The notes below the pieces were generated by a model, which saw only the letters and a program-made list of their open reading frames with translations, searched no databases and had not been told where the DNA came from. A stretch of DNA of 64,000 nt, taken from positions 666,001 to 730,000 of the forward strand of contig NZ_AP024469.1 of the NCBI RefSeq assembly GCF_016865365.1, given 5' to 3'. Position numbers and translations under genes: made by a program. The first letter of the stretch is position 1, and every line of letters begins with the position of its first letter. Of this stretch, positions 61,667-64,000 are shown in pieces. This DNA comes from Geobacter sp. SVR. Its GTDB lineage: Bacteria > Desulfobacterota > Desulfuromonadia > Geobacterales > Pseudopelobacteraceae.

Positions 61667-64000
61667 ATGAGTATGGAAAGAAAGGCGCCACCATCGCGGA
61701 GCGGCAAGGGCCTTTTCGCATCGCTAATGCTTTTTGCCGTGACAATGGTTATCGTGGCGGCGCTCGGAGTGGCAGGCTACGTATTCTATCTGCTTGCCCG
61801 ACTGCCCAAGGTGGACCGGCTCGCAGACTATAAACCCCCCATCGTATCCCAGGTGTATGGCGATGACGGCAGCCTGGTGGGTGAGTTCTATCTGGAGCGG
61901 CGCATCGTGGTGCCGGTCGATAAGATGCCGCGCAAGCTGATCCAGGCTTTCGTCGCTGCCGAAGACTCCAATTTCTATTCCCACAAGGGCATCGATTATT
62001 TCGGTATTCTGCGTGCGGCCATCAAGAACGTCATTTCCATGCGCAAGAAGGAGGGGGCTTCCACCATCACCCAGCAGGTGACCAAGTCCATGCTGCTGAC
62101 CCCCGAGAAAAAGTTCTCCCGCAAAATCAAAGAGGCCATCCTGGCCAAGCGCATGGAGGAGAAGCTCAGCAAGGACGAGATCCTCTACCTCTACCTCAAT
62201 CAGATATATCTGGGGGGGGGAGCCTATGGTGTCCAGGCTGCGGCCGAGACTTATTTCGGAAAGAACGTCGATGAACTCAACCTGGCCGAGATGGCCATGC
62301 TGGCCGGCTTGCCCAAGGCGCCCAACGCCTACTCGCCCATCAAGCATCTCGACAAGGCTCGCGAGCGCCAGTCCTATGTCCTGGAGCGGATGGTCAGGGA
62401 AGGCTATATCACCCCTGCCGAGTCTGAGCACGCCAAAAAAACCGTTATCTCCATCCACCCCATGAAGAAGGTCAATAACGACCAGTCCGCCTACTTTTTG
62501 GAACACTTGCGCATCCAGCTGGAGGCCAAATATGGTGAAGAGCGGCTCTACAAAGGGGGGCTCAAGATATATACCACCATGAATGCCGAGATGCAGCGGG
62601 CTGCTTACGAGAGTGTCAGAAACGGGCTCAAGGCCGTTGACAAGCGCCAGGGATTCAGAGGCCCGAGCAGGTACCTCAAGCAGGAGGAGGTCGAGGCTTT
62701 CTGTGCCAAGGTCGAAGAGGGTATCGATTCGCCGGTGCTGAAAACCGGTGAAACGTATCAGGGAGTTGTGGTCGGCTTCAACACAGACAAGGGCGAAGCT
62801 GTCGTCAGAGTAGGGGATCGCCGCGGCATTCTCAGCCGCCGGAACATGGCGTGGGCCGGCCGGCTCGCTATGATCAGCAGCTATGGCAAACCGGAAAAAG
62901 GAAACCGGGCTCTGACCCTGGGGTCGGTGATCGAGGTGTCGGTCGTCTCGCCGGAGATCAACAAGGAAGGCGCCCATTTTGCCCTGGATCAGGTGCCCGA
63001 AGTTCAGGCGGCCCTAGTCGCCCTCGATCCGCGCAGCGGCGGCATCAAGGCCATGGTGGGCGGGTACGACTTCAAAAAAAGCCAGTTCAATCGTGCGATC
63101 CAGGCAAAGCGTAACGGCGGTTCCGCCTTCAAGCCGATCATCTATGCGGCCGCCCTTGACAAAGGCCTGACGCCGGCCACAGTGATCGAAGATGCCGAGG
63201 TTGAATATCCTGATGGCGCCGGCGGCACCTGGAAACCGAAAAACTATGATGGTCTGTTCCGTGGCCCGGTGACGATGCGGGAGGCGTTGACCCATTCGAT
63301 CAATATCGTCAGCGTCAAGATCATGGAGCAGATCGGCGCGTCTTATGCCGCGGAGTATGCCAAAAAACTGGGATTCGTGTCGCAGATCCCATCCAATCTC
63401 GCGCTTGCCCTGGGTGCGGCCAGTGTCTCACCCCTGGAGCTTACTTCGGCCTATGCGGTATTCGCCAACAAAGGGGTCGTGCAGCCGACCTTCGTTATCA
63501 CCAAAGTAACCGACAACGACGGGATCGTTCAGGAAGAGCCGGCGCCCCAGGCCCCCGTTCCGACGATTGCCCCGGAAACCGCGTATGTCATCACCAACCT
63601 CATGCAAAGCGTCGTTTCCAGCGGTACCGGGCAGCGTGCCTCGATTCTGGGGCGTCCGGTGGCAGGAAAGACCGGAACCACCAATGATTCCAAAGATGCG
63701 TGGTTCGTGGGGTATATCCCGCAACTCGTGACAGGGGTCTGGGTCGGCTATGATCAGGAGCGTTCGTTGGGAGCAGGCGGGTCAGGTGGACAGGCGGCCG
63801 CGCCTATCTGGGCCGAATTCATGCAGAAGGCGGTATTGTCGCTGCCGGTCGAAGACTTTGAGGCTCCGGAAAATGTCAGTTTCGTCCTGATCAATCCCCG
63901 AACCGGCAAGCTCGCCCGGGAAGGTACGCCGGGGGCGGTTATGGAATGTTTCATCAAGGGTACCGAGCCGACCAGCTATGACGGCGACTCTGCAACTGCC
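61667..64000 (+). CDS. mrcA: Penicillin-binding protein 1A (class A), 3' end missing
   Basis: At least 778 residues run to the window edge. A short cytoplasmic tail and one membrane helix (LMLFAVTMVIVAALGVAGYVF) precede the glycosyltransferase domain (Glu in FVAAEDSNFYSHKGID, GASTITQQVTKSMLL, NQIYLGGGAYGVQAAAETYF) and the transpeptidase domain (Ser-x-x-Lys in GGSAFKPIIY, SIN in THSINIVS, KTGTT in GKTGTTND). It polymerises and crosslinks peptidoglycan. The ATG at 61667 has AGGGG three to four bases upstream; an ATG at 61673 is possible. Confidence 0.95.
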   Translation, partial: MSMERKAPPSRSGKGLFASLMLFAVTMVIVAALGVAGYVFYLLARLPKVDRLADYKPPIVSQVYGDDGSLVGEFYLERRIVVPVDKMPRKLIQAFVAAEDSNFYSHKGIDYFGILRAAIKNVISMRKKEGASTITQQVTKSMLLTPEKKFSRKIKEAILAKRMEEKLSKDEILYLYLNQIYLGGGAYGVQAAAETYFGKNVDELNLAEMAMLAGLPKAPNAYSPIKHLDKARERQSYVLERMVREGYITPAESEHAKKTVISIHPMKKVNNDQSAYFLEHLRIQLEAKYGEERLYKGGLKIYTTMNAEMQRAAYESVRNGLKAVDKRQGFRGPSRYLKQEEVEAFCAKVEEGIDSPVLKTGETYQGVVVGFNTDKGEAVVRVGDRRGILSRRNMAWAGRLAMISSYGKPEKGNRALTLGSVIEVSVVSPEINKEGAHFALDQVPEVQAALVALDPRSGGIKAMVGGYDFKKSQFNRAIQAKRNGGSAFKPIIYAAALDKGLTPATVIEDAEVEYPDGAGGTWKPKNYDGLFRGPVTMREALTHSINIVSVKIMEQIGASYAAEYAKKLGFVSQIPSNLALALGAASVSPLELTSAYAVFANKGVVQPTFVITKVTDNDGIVQEEPAPQAPVPTIAPETAYVITNLMQSVVSSGTGQRASILGRPVAGKTGTTNDSKDAWFVGYIPQLVTGVWVGYDQERSLGAGGSGGQAAAPIWAEFMQKAVLSLPVEDFEAPENVSFVLINPRTGKLAREGTPGAVMECFIKGTEPTSYDGDSATA

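Noticed and set aside
61724..62977. A 417-codon minus-strand open frame
   Set aside because: Antisense of the class A penicillin-binding protein, which is the real gene running off the window end.

Overview
The window looks like chromosome from a delta-proteobacterial, Geobacter/Pelobacter-type organism (Desulfuromonadia). This is inferred from GC-rich coding DNA, a futalosine-pathway gene for menaquinone, anaerobic (cobalt-early) cobalamin genes, two bacteriohemerythrins, a periplasmic CxxCH-containing sensor with HAMP and PAS domains, a minus-24/minus-12 (sigma-54) promoter at an ammonium transporter, and many small REC/GGDEF signalling proteins. Genus and species cannot be fixed from the sequence. 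There is no rRNA, no tRNA that I can see, no CRISPR array, no transposase and no prophage; the segment is ordinary core chromosome with a few accessory patches.

Layout. 1-2.4 kb: acylphosphatase tail, folE2, a TIGR04282-type glycosyltransferase and mqnB, tightly packed. 2.4-5.7 kb (minus): YggS, Maf, a small membrane protein and a GlcD-type FAD oxidase. 6.0-8.5 kb (plus): a degenerate receiver fused to a membrane anchor, then azlCD. 8.7-13.5 kb (minus): a LysM/TPR protein, a 900-residue TPR/coiled-coil/beta-domain envelope protein, and amt with a sigma-54 promoter. 13.7-27.3 kb (plus, except ndk): uvrC, an AT-richer island with a delta-60-repeat lipoprotein, an orphan OmpR-type regulator, a frameshifted CheY-like gene, miaA, an FKBP isomerase, ndk, htpX-rsmB, rpe, a REC-GGDEF cyclase and a secreted transglutaminase-like protein. 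27.4-33.3 kb (minus): uppP, an M16 peptidase, a HIT protein and a MacAB-like exporter. 33.5-36.7 kb: a self-contained 24-codon transcription unit divergent from cobM-cbiG-pdxA. 36.7-42.3 kb: two hemerythrins, a YchJ protein, an fn3 lipoprotein under a CRP-like site, flgM under a FliA-type promoter, and an M16 peptidase pair. 42.4-48.1 kb (minus): an Mla-type lipid transport operon containing an EVE-domain gene, then lon. 48.2-52.8 kb: a hypothetical protein, a family-6 DNA glycosylase, an NDUFA9-like protein, elbB and an M48 protease. 52.8-64 kb: a DUF748 giant, an XRE-cupin regulator, a DegQ-type lipoprotein protease, an RluD-type pseudouridine synthase, the CxxCH sensor and the start of a class A penicillin-binding protein.

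How the parts fit. Much of the window concerns the cell envelope: Mla lipid transport, undecaprenyl phosphate recycling, PBP1A, the LysM/TPR proteins, a DUF748 protein, four membrane or periplasmic proteases (HtpX, M48, DegQ and the M16 pair) and MacAB. A second theme is cofactors: folE2, mqnB, cobM/cbiG and pdxA.

The most unusual items are: the complete minus-strand micro-gene at 33516-33721 (promoter, strong ribosome binding site, 24 codons with a His-Cys-x3-Cys core, terminator); two families of dispersed palindromic repeats (2415/51145, and 29941/42361/45582); a near-perfect FliA promoter on flgM; a perfect CRP-type palindrome placed at about -41.5; an EVE gene embedded by overlap in the Mla operon; and the paired TPR/coiled-coil and LysM envelope genes. 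All names rest on motif recognition; no database search was possible.
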